A DNA stretch of 64,000 nucleotides from Mogibacterium diversum_A (GTDB lineage: Bacteria > Bacillota > Clostridia > Peptostreptococcales > Anaerovoracaceae): NCBI RefSeq assembly GCF_938028775.1, contig NZ_CALIZG010000012.1, forward strand, positions 26,511 to 90,510, read 5' to 3'. Below are positions 8,310-18,077 of this stretch, one piece after another. Position numbers and translations under genes: made by a program. The notes under the pieces are model-generated. The model was not told where the DNA came from. It saw nothing but the letters and a program-made list of their open reading frames with translations, and searched no databases. Numbering within the stretch: the stretch's first letter is position 1; each line of letters opens with the position of its first letter.

Positions 8310-9572
8310 ATGGAAGTTATTGCTATTGTAGTGTTCGTGGTCGTTATCGGGCTTATAATCAGCGAAAAGGTGAACAGCGCAGCAGCCGCACTAGCAGGCG
8401 CTATGGCTCTGGTTGTCACCGGTGTTATGAGTGCACATAAGGCGCTCTCGTACATAGATTTCAATACTATCGGTCTGCTAGTGGGCATGATGGTGCTCGT
8501 TGCCATAATAAGGCAGTCAGGGTTATTCGAATATGTCGCAATTAAGGCGGCCAAGATGGTTCATGGAGATCCGTGGAAGATAATGATTGCATTTATACTG
8601 CTTACTGCGGTGCTTTCTGGAATACTCGATAACGTCACAACAGTACTCCTCGTAGGCCCGATGACTATCGCTATTGCCAAGATGCTAGAGATTAATCCAG
8701 TGCCATTTCTGATGACACAGATTCTCGCTTCTAATGTCGGCGGTACGGCAACACTCATTGGTGACCCTCCAAATATTATGATCGGTAGCGCAGCAAATCT
8801 ATCATTCGTAGACTTCCTCAAAAACACGGGTGTAGCTGTGGTACTTGTAATCGTATTCATGATTGTGATGATGCGTTTCGTTTACAAAAAGGAAATTGAA
8901 GTCGAAGGGCTCGATACCTCTAAAATTATGAACCTTGATCCAGATAAATCGATTACTGATAAACCGCTGCTTATTAAGGGTATAGTTGTTATCGTACTGG
9001 TAATCCTAGGCTTTATATTACATGACCAGATTGGTATGGAGACATCTGTTATCGCGCTTACAGCCGCTGCAGTTATGCTGCTTATAGGTGGTGTAAATGT
9101 GGATAATGCTATTCAGGATGTAGAGTGGACAACGATTGCATTCTTCATGGCTCTGTTCGTAGTCGTTGGTGGGCTTACAGAAACCGGAGTTATCAAGCAG
9201 GTAGCTGCTGTCATAATAGAGAGGACTGCAGGTCATCCGGTTATGATGATGTTAATACTGCTTTGGGCGTCGGCGCTACTGTCGTCATTCTTAAACAATA
9301 TACCGTTTATAGCGACATTGATTCCGTTGGTTCTAGCTCTCAAGGCAGATGGTATGGATGCAGAACCTCTATGGTGGGCTATCTCACTAGGCGCTTGCCT
9401 TGGTGGAAATGGAACGATGATAGGAGCTTCGGCAAATGTCGTTCTATCGGACATAAGTACTAAGCATGGATATCCTATTACATTTAAGAGCTATCTGCGC
9501 GTTGGAATGCCATTTATGCTGGGATCGGTGTTTATCTCGATGGTATTCCTGCTAGTTAAATATGCAATTTAG
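8310..9572 (+). CDS. ArsB/NhaD-type (SLC13-like) ion permease
   Basis: 420-residue polytopic membrane protein of the ion transporter superfamily that includes ArsB, NhaD and the P protein. It has about eleven hydrophobic helices arranged as an inverted repeat. Conserved signatures are seen twice: DNVTTVLLVGPM and ILASNVGGTATLIGDPPNIMIG near 108-160 in the first half, and FLNNIPFIATLIPL and GACLGGNGTMIGASANVV in the second. Such proteins export arsenite or exchange Na+/H+, or import dicarboxylates; the substrate is not decided here. No arsR or arsenate reductase lies nearby, arguing against arsenite. RBS AAGG before ATG 8310; likely one unit with the CDF gene and the gene at 9594. Confidence 0.85.
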   Translation: MEVIAIVVFVVVIGLIISEKVNSAAAALAGAMALVVTGVMSAHKALSYIDFNTIGLLVGMMVLVAIIRQSGLFEYVAIKAAKMVHGDPWKIMIAFILLTAVLSGILDNVTTVLLVGPMTIAIAKMLEINPVPFLMTQILASNVGGTATLIGDPPNIMIGSAANLSFVDFLKNTGVAVVLVIVFMIVMMRFVYKKEIEVEGLDTSKIMNLDPDKSITDKPLLIKGIVVIVLVILGFILHDQIGMETSVIALTAAAVMLLIGGVNVDNAIQDVEWTTIAFFMALFVVVGGLTETGVIKQVAAVIIERTAGHPVMMMLILLWASALLSSFLNNIPFIATLIPLVLALKADGMDAEPLWWAISLGACLGGNGTMIGASANVVLSDISTKHGYPITFKSYLRVGMPFMLGSVFISMVFLLVKYAI

Positions 9573-9593
9573 CGCTGATTGGGGGTAAAAAAT

Positions 9594-10100
9594 ATGATAA
9601 ATACACTTACTGCTGATAAAGTCGCAAGCGACATGATCGATATGATGATGAAACAGCTTGGAGCGACAAGCATCAAGAACATGCCGGCCCATATCAATGT
9701 ATATGAGTTTGATATAAATGGCGAACTGACTATAAAATACATGCTTGATTTGAGGCGTGACCATGCTATGTATCTGCGTAGGGTAACACCTTATCCGATG
9801 CTTCTCGGAGTTTTCTATGGGGAAACCGATGTAGTAGATTTTATAAAGCGTGATATAGCTAAATTTAGAAACGCTAGTAAAACTGACAAGTTCAACAAGT
9901 TCTTGGAGCTTGCAGATGGGCTCACTCAATTCAACAGAGAGATAGAACAGCTATTCCTAAATAGAAAGGTTCCAACTGCAGCGTTCGAAGAATTTTCAGA
10001 AGAGATGGAGCATATTAGAGCTACTATAGAACAAATAGCTCGTGACTGCCCAATGCTCTATGATGACGAAAGATTGATAGAAGACGGTATAAGAAAGTAA
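9594..10100 (+). CDS. Conserved hypothetical protein
   Basis: 168-residue soluble protein I do not recognise. It lacks a signal peptide and membrane helices. It is rich in Asp, Met, Arg and Lys, with predicted helices and a short beta-rich middle (VYEFDINGELTIKYML). No Cys or His cluster for metal binding is visible. The longest frame starts at TTG 9579 within the ribosome site; ATG 9594 after GGGGG is preferred. It follows the permease gene by 21 bp and precedes uvrB by 68 bp, so it is probably part of the transporter unit. Function unknown. Confidence 0.75.
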   Translation: MINTLTADKVASDMIDMMMKQLGATSIKNMPAHINVYEFDINGELTIKYMLDLRRDHAMYLRRVTPYPMLLGVFYGETDVVDFIKRDIAKFRNASKTDKFNKFLELADGLTQFNREIEQLFLNRKVPTAAFEEFSEEMEHIRATIEQIARDCPMLYDDERLIEDGIRK

Positions 10101-10168
10101 TTAAACACGTGACAGTTAGCTGATTGTGTGGAAGAAGTTCCTCGCATGAAGAGAAAGTCGAGGTTAAA

Positions 10169-12142
10169 ATGCCTGAATTCAAAGTTCATTCTGAATTTGA
10201 GATGATGGGTGATCAGCCCCAGGCTGTTGAGAAAATCGCTGAAAGCATAGAGTCTGGAAATCGTTTCCAGACTCTGCTTGGCGTTACTGGATCTGGCAAG
10301 ACTTATACGATGGCAAAGATTGTCGAGAAGGTGCAGAAACCGACACTGATAATTTCGCACAATAAGACCTTGGCAGCACAACTCCACGGTGAGATGAAGG
10401 AGTTTTTTCCTGATAATGCCGTAGAATACTTCGTATCATACTATGACTTCTACCAACCAGAGGCGTATGTTGCTTCAACTGATACGTATATTGAAAAAGA
10501 TTCCGATATAAACGACGAAATAGACAAGCTCAGACACTCTGCGACAGCGGCAGTCCTCGAGCGTAGAGATGTTATCATCGTTGCCAGCGTTTCCTGCATC
10601 TACGGTCTTGGTAGTCCTGATTCATATAGAAATCAGCTCCTATCCTTGAGACCGGGAATGGAAATGGACAGGACGATGATGATGCGCAAGCTCATCGATA
10701 TGCAGTATGAACGAAATGATATCGACTTTCACCGTGGCACCTTCCGCGTGCGTGGTGACATCATCGATATATATCCTGCTGGCGGTGAAGAGGCTGTACG
10801 CGTTGAAATGTTTGGCGACGAGATAGAGGAAATTAAGGAGATGAACGCTCTGACTGGTGAGATCACCGGTGTTCGAAGCCACATATCCATATTCCCAGCA
10901 TCCCACTACGTCACCAGCAAGGAAGATATGGAGCTCGCCGTAGGCACTATAAAGGAAGAACTCGATGAACGAGTAAAGTGTTTTAAGGAGAATGGTAAAC
11001 TGCTCGAAGCTGAACGAATCTCTCAGCGTACAAACTATGATATGGAGATGATGATGGAAGTCGGAACCTGCAAGGGAGTCGAGAACTACTCGAGACATCT
11101 GAACTTTCTGAAGCCAGGGGAGAGACCTTATGTTCTTCTCGATTATTTCCCAGATGATTTTCTGACTATCATCGATGAATCTCACGTAATGCTCCCTCAG
11201 CTCCGCGCTATGTATAACGGAGATAGGGCTAGAAAGAGTTCGCTTGTTGACTTCGGCTTTAGACTTCCTTCGGCACTAGATAACAGGCCACTCAAGTTTG
11301 AGGAGTTCAATGAGGTTACGAACGACCTACTATTTGTAAGTGCGACGCCAGGCAAGTATGAGCTAGAAAATTCACACGGTGTAACGGCTGAGCAGGTTAT
11401 CAGACCGACTGGACTACTCGACCCGATAATAGAGGTCAGACCGATTGAGGGTCAGATTGATGATATAATCAGCGAGATATATAAAACTGTGGATAAGGGA
11501 GAGCGAGTGCTCATCACGACGCTCACCAAGAGGATGGCAGAAGACCTGACGGGATTTCTCAGAAATGAAGGAATCAAAGTCAGATATCTGCATTCTGAAA
11601 TAGATAATTTTGAGAGACTGGAGATAATTAGGGATCTCCGCCTCGGTAAATTCGACGTGCTCGTAGGCATTAACCTGCTTCGAGAAGGCCTCGACCTACC
11701 GGAAGTATCGCTTGTTGCCATCCTTGATGCTGACAAAGAGGGATTTCTCCGTACAGAGACCTCGCTTGTTCAGACTGTAGGCAGAGCTGCGCGTAACCAG
11801 AACGGTAGGGTTATCATGTATGCAGATCGCATCAGCAAGGCGATGAAGTACACAATTGATGAAACTGCAAGAAGACGTGAAATACAGGAACGATATAATG
11901 AAGAACACGGTATTACGCCACGGACCATCATAAAGCCTATACGCGATGTAATCGAGGCTACGAAGGCGTACACTGGAGACACAGAGCTCAAAAATCCAAA
12001 GGAGATGACGACAAAGGAGCTACAGCGTACGATTAAGAATCTCGAGAAGGAGATGAAGCAGGCTGCCAAGGACCTTCAGTTTGAAAGAGCAGCAGAGCTT
12101 AGGGACCTACTGTTTGACCTGCGGAGCAGCAAGAGAGCATAG
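10169..12142 (+). CDS. uvrB: UvrABC system protein B (excinuclease subunit)
   Basis: 657 residues, the normal length. UvrB is the damage-verifying helicase-like subunit of nucleotide excision repair; UvrA loads it and UvrC cuts the DNA. Visible features: Walker A GVTGSGKTYT near 37-46, the beta-hairpin region YYDFYQPEAYV that clamps damaged DNA, DEAD-like motif IDESHV, helicase motifs near VGINLLREGLDLPEVSLV, TVGRAARN, and the C-terminal UVR motif (LEKEMKQAAKDLQFERAAEL) that binds UvrC. Start at ATG 10169 with GAGG upstream; a GTG at 10124 is in frame but gives an atypical extension. Followed 21 bp later by uvrA, the usual uvrBA order. Confidence 0.98.
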   Translation: MPEFKVHSEFEMMGDQPQAVEKIAESIESGNRFQTLLGVTGSGKTYTMAKIVEKVQKPTLIISHNKTLAAQLHGEMKEFFPDNAVEYFVSYYDFYQPEAYVASTDTYIEKDSDINDEIDKLRHSATAAVLERRDVIIVASVSCIYGLGSPDSYRNQLLSLRPGMEMDRTMMMRKLIDMQYERNDIDFHRGTFRVRGDIIDIYPAGGEEAVRVEMFGDEIEEIKEMNALTGEITGVRSHISIFPASHYVTSKEDMELAVGTIKEELDERVKCFKENGKLLEAERISQRTNYDMEMMMEVGTCKGVENYSRHLNFLKPGERPYVLLDYFPDDFLTIIDESHVMLPQLRAMYNGDRARKSSLVDFGFRLPSALDNRPLKFEEFNEVTNDLLFVSATPGKYELENSHGVTAEQVIRPTGLLDPIIEVRPIEGQIDDIISEIYKTVDKGERVLITTLTKRMAEDLTGFLRNEGIKVRYLHSEIDNFERLEIIRDLRLGKFDVLVGINLLREGLDLPEVSLVAILDADKEGFLRTETSLVQTVGRAARNQNGRVIMYADRISKAMKYTIDETARRREIQERYNEEHGITPRTIIKPIRDVIEATKAYTGDTELKNPKEMTTKELQRTIKNLEKEMKQAAKDLQFERAAELRDLLFDLRSSKRA

Positions 12143-12163
12143 ATATTTTGAAAGGGTATTTCT

Positions 12164-15016
12164 ATGGAGAAAAACATAGTTATTAAAGGTGCAAAGGAGA
12201 ATAATCTTAAGGGCGTAGATCTTACGATTCCTCGTGATAAGATGATTGTATTTACCGGGCTCTCGGGCTCTGGTAAATCTTCGCTTGCATTCGACACGAT
12301 ATATGCGGAGGGACAGAAGAAGTACGTGGAGTCACTTTCCTCGTATGCGAGACAGTTTCTCGGCCTCATGAAGAAGCCAGATGTGCAGTTAATCGAGGGG
12401 CTTTCACCGGCGATTTCAATTGACCAGAAGACCACGAACAAGAATCCGAGGTCGACTGTCGGAACTGTTACAGAGATATATGATTATCTGAGGCTTCTAT
12501 ATGCTAGAGTTGGGATTCCTCACTGTCCAGTGTGCGGTAGGGAGATTTCCAGCCAGTCCGTAGACACTATTGTGGATCATATAATGGCTCATGATGAAGG
12601 TACCAGACTAACCATCATGGCACCGATTATTAAGGGGCGCAAAGGAGAGCATAAGAATGTAATCTCCCGTATCAAGAGGGATGGATTTATCAGAATCAGA
12701 CTCGATGGCGAGATGGTTAGGGTGGATGAACAGGAGGAGTTTAGTCTCAATAAAAATATGAAGCACACCATCGATATAGTTATCGATAGAATTGTTCTCA
12801 GACCTGAAAATAGAAGCCGAATCGCCGAAGCGGTTGAACTCGCTGTCAGAGAAGGTGAAGGCTCTACTAACGTGTTATTTCAGTATAAGACTGAAGATGG
12901 CAAGACAAAGGATGCGGAAGAGACCTTTAGTACTCAGCTCGCCTGCCCAGAGCACGGGGTGGGAATCGAAGAGATGGAGCCGAGAATGTTTTCGTTCAAC
13001 GCACCATATGGATCTTGCGAGACGTGTACGGGTCTAGGGTTTACGCTGAAGATTGATGATGATAACGTAGTGACTGAACCAAGCAAGAGCATCTTAGATG
13101 GTGCGATGGGACAGGTGTTCTCGACGATGGATGCTATGGGATTCTACCGTCAGATGCTAAACCAGCTAGCAGTAGACCATAAGACCGACCTCAGTGTCCC
13201 TTACAAAGATCTGCCGATAGATTTTAAAAATGAGCTACTGCATGGAACTGGTAATCGTAAGCTCAAGTACACGTATACCAGTAAGTCTGGACGAGTATCA
13301 CATATGAACCATACTTTCGAAGGTGTGATTCCAAGTCTTGAGCGTAGATACGGTGAGACAAATTCAGATTACATAAAGGAAAAAATTGCTGGCATGATGA
13401 CGGAGGCACTTTGCCCAACTTGTCATGGTAAGAAACTGAAGGATACGGTGCTAGCCGTCACAGTCGGTGGTAAAAATATCATCGAGCTGACTGATCTATC
13501 GGTAGAGCAGGCGATTCTATTCTTTGAGAATCTCGAACTGACTCCAAGGGAGCAGCAGATATCGAGGCTCATCACCAAGGAAATTAGAGAGAGGCTGAGA
13601 TTTCTAAAGCAGGTAGGGCTCGGGTACCTGACGCTGTCACGTGCCGCAGGTACGCTCTCGGGCGGGGAATCCCAGCGAATTAGGCTGGCTACACAGATAG
13701 GATCGGGGCTCGTCGGTGTGCTGTATATCCTGGACGAGCCTTCAATTGGACTCCACCAGCGCGATAACGACAAGCTGCTCGGGGCTCTAAGAAACTTGAC
13801 CGATATGGGTAATACCTTAGTCATCGTTGAGCACGATGAGGATACGATGTATGCTGCTGACCATATCGTGGATATCGGGCCTGGAGCTGGGATCTACGGT
13901 GGAGAGCTGGTTGCTCAGGGGACTGTAGACGATATCAAGGCATGCAAGGAATCTATAACTGGACAGTTCCTGTCCGGTGCGCGCAAGATTGAAGTTCCTA
14001 AGACCAGAAGAACTGGGAACGGTAAATACCTCGAGATTATCGGAGCTAAGCAGAATAATCTTCGCAATATAGATGTTAAGATTCCAGTAGGCAAGCTCGT
14101 ATGTGTAACTGGAGTATCTGGTTCTGGCAAGTCATCGCTTGTAAATGAAATCCTTTACAAAGGTGTAGCAAGTGTTACAAACAAATTGCAGGAAAAGCCT
14201 GGTGCGCATAAAGAGATACGTGGTATTGAGAACTTCGATAAGGTTATAGATATTGACCAATCGCCTATCGGACGCACGCCGAGATCTAACCCTGCGACTT
14301 ACACGGGAATGTTCGATCCTATTAGAGACCTCTTTGCACAGATGCCAGAGGCTAAGATGAGAGGCTATCAGAAGGGCCGCTTCAGCTTCAATGTAAAGGG
14401 TGGAAGGTGTGAGGCCTGCCGCGGAGACGGTATCACCAAGGTAGAAATGCACTTCCTGCCAGATGTGTATGTACCGTGTGAGGTGTGCGGTGGTGCTAGA
14501 TACAATCATGAGACACTAGAGGTAAAGTACAAAGGTAAGAATATCTCGGAAGTCCTCGAGATGAGTGTGACAGAGGCACTGCCATTCTTTGAGAATCACA
14601 GATCCATCGAGAAATATCTGCAGACGCTCGATGATGTAGGCCTCGGATATATCAAACTCGGACAGCCATCAACTCAGTTATCTGGCGGTGAGGCACAGAG
14701 GATAAAGCTAGCGACGGAGCTTTCCAAGAAGAGTACCGGCAAGACTCTATACATATTAGATGAGCCGACGACGGGACTTCACTTTGCAGATGTTGAGAAG
14801 CTGATGTACGTGCTCAATAGGTTGACTGATGAGGGCAACACCGTGGTGGTAATAGAGCATAATCTTGATGTAATCAAGTGTGCGGATCATATTATCGACC
14901 TAGGTCCAGAGGGTGGCAGCGGTGGTGGAACCATTGTGGCTACAGGAACACCTGAAGAGGTTGCTAAGTGTGAGAAGTCGTTTACTGGACAGTATCTAAG
15001 AAAGATGCTTAGGTAG
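12164..15016 (+). CDS. uvrA: UvrABC system protein A (damage-sensing ATPase)
   Basis: 950 residues, full length. UvrA dimers scan DNA for bulky lesions and load UvrB. Two ABC ATPase modules are visible: Walker A GLSGSGKSSLAFDT near 29-42 and GVSGSGKSSLVNE near 648-660, each with a signature LSGGE (near 497 and 838). Zinc-binding CxxC pairs occur at CPVCGRE, CETCTGLG, CPTCHGKK, CEACRGDG and CEVCGG, matching the insertion and zinc-finger modules. ATG 12164 follows AAAGGG. It ends at a strong bidirectional terminator shared with the convergent SPFH gene. Confidence 0.98.
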   Translation: MEKNIVIKGAKENNLKGVDLTIPRDKMIVFTGLSGSGKSSLAFDTIYAEGQKKYVESLSSYARQFLGLMKKPDVQLIEGLSPAISIDQKTTNKNPRSTVGTVTEIYDYLRLLYARVGIPHCPVCGREISSQSVDTIVDHIMAHDEGTRLTIMAPIIKGRKGEHKNVISRIKRDGFIRIRLDGEMVRVDEQEEFSLNKNMKHTIDIVIDRIVLRPENRSRIAEAVELAVREGEGSTNVLFQYKTEDGKTKDAEETFSTQLACPEHGVGIEEMEPRMFSFNAPYGSCETCTGLGFTLKIDDDNVVTEPSKSILDGAMGQVFSTMDAMGFYRQMLNQLAVDHKTDLSVPYKDLPIDFKNELLHGTGNRKLKYTYTSKSGRVSHMNHTFEGVIPSLERRYGETNSDYIKEKIAGMMTEALCPTCHGKKLKDTVLAVTVGGKNIIELTDLSVEQAILFFENLELTPREQQISRLITKEIRERLRFLKQVGLGYLTLSRAAGTLSGGESQRIRLATQIGSGLVGVLYILDEPSIGLHQRDNDKLLGALRNLTDMGNTLVIVEHDEDTMYAADHIVDIGPGAGIYGGELVAQGTVDDIKACKESITGQFLSGARKIEVPKTRRTGNGKYLEIIGAKQNNLRNIDVKIPVGKLVCVTGVSGSGKSSLVNEILYKGVASVTNKLQEKPGAHKEIRGIENFDKVIDIDQSPIGRTPRSNPATYTGMFDPIRDLFAQMPEAKMRGYQKGRFSFNVKGGRCEACRGDGITKVEMHFLPDVYVPCEVCGGARYNHETLEVKYKGKNISEVLEMSVTEALPFFENHRSIEKYLQTLDDVGLGYIKLGQPSTQLSGGEAQRIKLATELSKKSTGKTLYILDEPTTGLHFADVEKLMYVLNRLTDEGNTVVVIEHNLDVIKCADHIIDLGPEGGSGGGTIVATGTPEEVAKCEKSFTGQYLRKMLR

Positions 15017-15033
15017 TATAAGAAGCTAATAAA

Positions 15034-15068
15034 AAAAGGACGAAGACCGCTATGCTTCGTCCTTTTAT
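15034..15068. terminator. Bidirectional terminator between uvrA and the SPFH gene
   Basis: AAAAGGACGAAG (15034-15045), loop of 9 nt, CTTCGTCCTTTT (15055-15066). Twelve-bp perfect stem with A and T tracts on both sides, so it can act in both directions. Confidence 0.92.
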
Positions 15069-15140
15069 TGTGTGATTAATGGCTTATAACCCTAGAGAGC
15101 AATTAAAGTCTACAGGGTATAAGATACTAAGACTATAGAG

Positions 15141-16187
15141 CTATATAATATCCTCTCTTCGGTTCTCCAGATCAACCTGAATGCTTGCATTAGTTCCTGC
15201 TACTTCCTTGGTAACCTTGGAAGAGGTGTTCTTAAGGCAGCTGTCGTTATAGCTTCCCTTACCAGGAACAGGTGACTTATCAATCTCCGTGTAGTCTCCT
15301 ATTCCTAAAGCTTCAGAAGCTACGCCGAGATTTGATACGATACTCGCCAAATCTGTAGGCATGAATATCTTGGTTGCACGACCATCTGAGATATCCCTCA
15401 GAGCTTCGAGTCCTTTTAGCTTTAGAACTCCCTCGTTGATATTAGCTTCCTTGAGTTTCTCAAGACCTTGAGCCTGGGCTTCGTAGACGAGCCTAATTGA
15501 TTCAGCTTCACCGGCAGCGAGAGCGATTCTAGCTTCTTTTTCAGCTTCTGCAGCGAGAACCTTTGCTTCCTTGTCTCCCTCTGCACGAGATACTACAGAT
15601 TCCTTGTGAGCCTGAGCTTCGAGTACAGTCTGACGTCTCTCTCTTTCTGCTCTCATCTGCTTTGTCATTACTTCTTCGATTTCTTCAGGTGGGATGATAT
15701 TCTTGAGCTCTACTCGGTTGACCTTGAGTCCCCACGAATCCGTAGCTTTATCTAAAATTACCTCCATATCCTCGTTAATCTGCTCTCTTGAGGATAGGGT
15801 GGTGTCGAGCTCCATTCCGCCGATGATACTTCTTAGTGAAGTTGCAGATAGGTTCTGTAGACCGGCGATTGGATTTTCCACTCCGTATGTATAAAGTTTA
15901 GGGTCAAATACCTTTGCAAATACAACTGAGTCCACGCGAACAGATACGTTATCCTTCGTGATTACTGGTTGAGGAGGGAAATCTAGAACCTGCTCCTTAA
16001 GCGAAATCTTGTTGATTACGTTGTCGATGATAGGAAATTTAAAATGAAGACCTGCGTGCCATGTACATAAATATTTACCAAGCCTCTCAATAACGTATGC
16101 ATGCTCTTGAGGAACTATTTTTATACAGGAAACGAACAAAAATAGTATAAGCAGAACTACTATTATAGAAATAATTGTAGTGATCAT
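15141..16187 (-). CDS. SPFH/Band 7 (stomatin/paraslipin, QmcA-like) membrane protein
   Basis: 348-residue membrane-anchored protein. One N-terminal hydrophobic helix is followed by a stomatin/prohibitin (SPFH) domain (IVPQEHAYVIERLGKY, then SVDSVVFAKVFDP and ELDTTLSSREQIN-type sequence), then a long Glu/Ala/Lys-rich coiled coil (AEGDKEAKVLAAEAEKEAR) that drives oligomerisation. Such proteins form rings or microdomains in the membrane and help proteases and other membrane proteins. The start is ATG 16187 because AAGGAGG lies 7 nt upstream; the frame extends to 16220 without such a site. No NfeD protease partner is next to it. Its own promoter is at 16245-16273. Confidence 0.92.
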   Translation of the reverse strand: MITTIISIIVVLLILFLFVSCIKIVPQEHAYVIERLGKYLCTWHAGLHFKFPIIDNVINKISLKEQVLDFPPQPVITKDNVSVRVDSVVFAKVFDPKLYTYGVENPIAGLQNLSATSLRSIIGGMELDTTLSSREQINEDMEVILDKATDSWGLKVNRVELKNIIPPEEIEEVMTKQMRAERERRQTVLEAQAHKESVVSRAEGDKEAKVLAAEAEKEARIALAAGEAESIRLVYEAQAQGLEKLKEANINEGVLKLKGLEALRDISDGRATKIFMPTDLASIVSNLGVASEALGIGDYTEIDKSPVPGKGSYNDSCLKNTSSKVTKEVAGTNASIQVDLENRREDII

Positions 16188-16244
16188 GGAAAACCTCCTT
16201 GTAGGTAATTGATTTAGCATCTAGTGATATTTTCTATTAACTTC

Positions 16245-16273
16245 ATAATATGAGCATCATATAGAAAAGTCAA
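16245..16273 (-). promoter_or_regulatory. Promoter of the SPFH gene
   Basis: On the minus strand TTGACT (16268-16273), 17-bp spacer, TATTAT (16245-16250), about 58 bp before the start codon. Confidence 0.6.
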
Positions 16274-16398
16274 TGCGAATAGCGTTTAAATTATGCAAGC
16301 AATTTATCCATTTTTGCACTAAAATAAATATATAAAATAACCAATTGCAGGGTGGCGAAAATGGTGAATATTGCTTGCGGATTAACCGATTTTTAATA

Positions 16399-16426
16399 TA
16401 TTGACATTGTTATACATGACAATATC
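16399..16426. promoter_or_regulatory. Imperfect palindrome, candidate operator in the SPFH-agcS divergent region
   Basis: The 24-bp sequence from GACATTGT (16403) to ACAATATC (16426) matches its own reverse complement at 18 of 24 positions, with core ATTGT-N8-ACAAT. It overlaps a TTGACA at 16401-16406. A second short perfect palindrome TGATATTATCA lies at 16439-16449. The rest of this roughly 390-bp gap is AT-rich without other recognised features. Confidence 0.4.
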
Positions 16427-16510
16427 AATAAAAAATACTGATATTATCAATAAGATTGTTTAATTTCACAATGAAATCTTTATTATTTTATTAACTTTTA
16501 CTAAATACTA

Positions 16511-16539
16511 TTGCAGAATAGACCTTGATGCTTTAGAAT
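16511..16539 (+). promoter_or_regulatory. Promoter of the agcS-like gene
   Basis: TTGCAG (16511-16516), 17-bp spacer, TAGAAT (16534-16539), about 38 bp before ATG 16577. Confidence 0.5.
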
Positions 16540-16576
16540 CAGAACATGTATTTTATATTACTATAAGGAGTTTTTT

Positions 16577-17980
16577 ATGCTTAAAACGATTGTTTCTTAC
16601 AACGACATGATTAATGCATTCATTTGGGGTGTGCCCTCGATGAGCTGGATTTTGGTAGTCGGAATTTGGCTGACGCTCAGCACGCGTTTTATTCAGTTCA
16701 GAAAATTCGGATATACACTTAAGCACACTTTCGGTGCTATGTTCGATAAAAAGGAAGCGGGAGATGGAGCGCTTACTTCATTCCAGTCCGTATGTACCGC
16801 GCTGGCGGGAACCGTTGGAACTGGTAACATTGCGGGTGTTGCGGGAGCTATCGCTTTAGGCGGACCAGGAGCTGTTTTCTGGATGTGGCTCTCTGCACTT
16901 CTAGGTATGTGCACAAAGTTCGCTGAGGTTACGCTAGCGGTACACTTTAGAGAGCGTAATAATCATGGAGACTGGGTTGGCGGCCCTATGTATTACATAA
17001 AGAATGGTCTCAGCAAGAGATGGAGCTGGTTAGCGATTTTGTACTCGACATTTGGAGTGCTTACGGTATTCGGCACAGGTAACGCAACTCAGGTTAACAC
17101 TATTACGACAGCTATCGATTCAGCATTAACATCGACAGGTGCATTTAAGCATGGTCTTCCATCGGGGGTCAACCTCGGTATCGGCATAGCTATTACACTG
17201 CTTGTTCTGGTTATACTAATCGGAGGAATAAAACGTATCGGGCGTGTAACGGAGAAGCTAGTTCCATTCATGGCGCTTTACTACATAATCTTTGGACTTC
17301 TAGTAGTTATTCTGAATTACAAGAATGTTCCAGGCGTTTTCAGAGATATATTTGAAGGTGCGTTTGCACCAAGGGCTATAACAGGCGGTGTTGTGGGCTC
17401 TATGTTTATAGCTATGAGGAGAGGTGTTTCGAGAGGTATATTCTCAAATGAAGCAGGTCTTGGTACTGGTTCAATCGCTCACTCTTCAGCTGAAGTGGAT
17501 CACCCTGTGCAGCAGGGATTATGGGGAATATTCGAGGTATTTGCAGACACAATCGTAATCTGCACGATTACGGCCCTCGTAATTCTCTGTAGTGGGGTGA
17601 AGATCAATTATGGTAAGACCGCAGGTGCAGAGCTCACCATCTCAGGATTCACAGCGACATTTGGAGGCTGGGTTTCAGTAATGTTGGCCGTAGCGCTTTG
17701 CTGCTTTGCTTTCTCGACAATATTAGGTTGGGGATTGTACGGTTCTAGATGTATAGAATTCTTGTTAGGAAAAGGTGCAATAAAGCCATTCATCGTTGTT
17801 TATTCGCTAGTGGCAATTGTCGGAGCAACTATGGACCTCGGGCTGATTTGGAACATCGCCGACACGTTTAACGGACTGATGGTAATTCCAAACTTAATCG
17901 CAGTCCTACTCTTATCAGGTACGGTCATCAGGCTTACAAAGGACTATTTCAGTAAAGAAAAGTCTGCTAAATATATTTGA
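16577..17980 (+). CDS. Alanine/glycine:cation symporter (AgcS family)
   Basis: 467-residue membrane protein with about eleven helices that imports Ala or Gly with Na+ (or H+). The family signatures are clear: GTGNIAGVAGAIALGGPGAVFWMW near 80-104 (first 20 residues shown in part: GTGNIAGVAGAI), GGPMYYIKNGL, GVSRGIFSNEAGLGTGS near 285-301, and FAFSTILGWGLYG in the second half. ATG 16577 follows AAGGAG. It has its own promoter and a strong terminator, so it is monocistronic. Fits an organism that ferments amino acids. Confidence 0.95.
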   Translation: MLKTIVSYNDMINAFIWGVPSMSWILVVGIWLTLSTRFIQFRKFGYTLKHTFGAMFDKKEAGDGALTSFQSVCTALAGTVGTGNIAGVAGAIALGGPGAVFWMWLSALLGMCTKFAEVTLAVHFRERNNHGDWVGGPMYYIKNGLSKRWSWLAILYSTFGVLTVFGTGNATQVNTITTAIDSALTSTGAFKHGLPSGVNLGIGIAITLLVLVILIGGIKRIGRVTEKLVPFMALYYIIFGLLVVILNYKNVPGVFRDIFEGAFAPRAITGGVVGSMFIAMRRGVSRGIFSNEAGLGTGSIAHSSAEVDHPVQQGLWGIFEVFADTIVICTITALVILCSGVKINYGKTAGAELTISGFTATFGGWVSVMLAVALCCFAFSTILGWGLYGSRCIEFLLGKGAIKPFIVVYSLVAIVGATMDLGLIWNIADTFNGLMVIPNLIAVLLLSGTVIRLTKDYFSKEKSAKYI

Positions 17981-18005
17981 TTTTACAAGTACATAAGAAC
18001 ATTAT

Positions 18006-18040
18006 AAAGACTCTCGTCCGAAAGGGCGAGAGTCTTTGTC
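18006..18040 (+). terminator. Rho-independent terminator after agcS
   Basis: AAAGACTCTCGTCC (18006-18019), GAAA tetraloop, GGGCGAGAGTCTTT (18024-18037). Fourteen-bp stem with one T-G pair and A/T tracts. Confidence 0.9.
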
Positions 18041-18077
18041 GTAATAACGAAATCTCTCAAAAATACGAATTTTAGTG

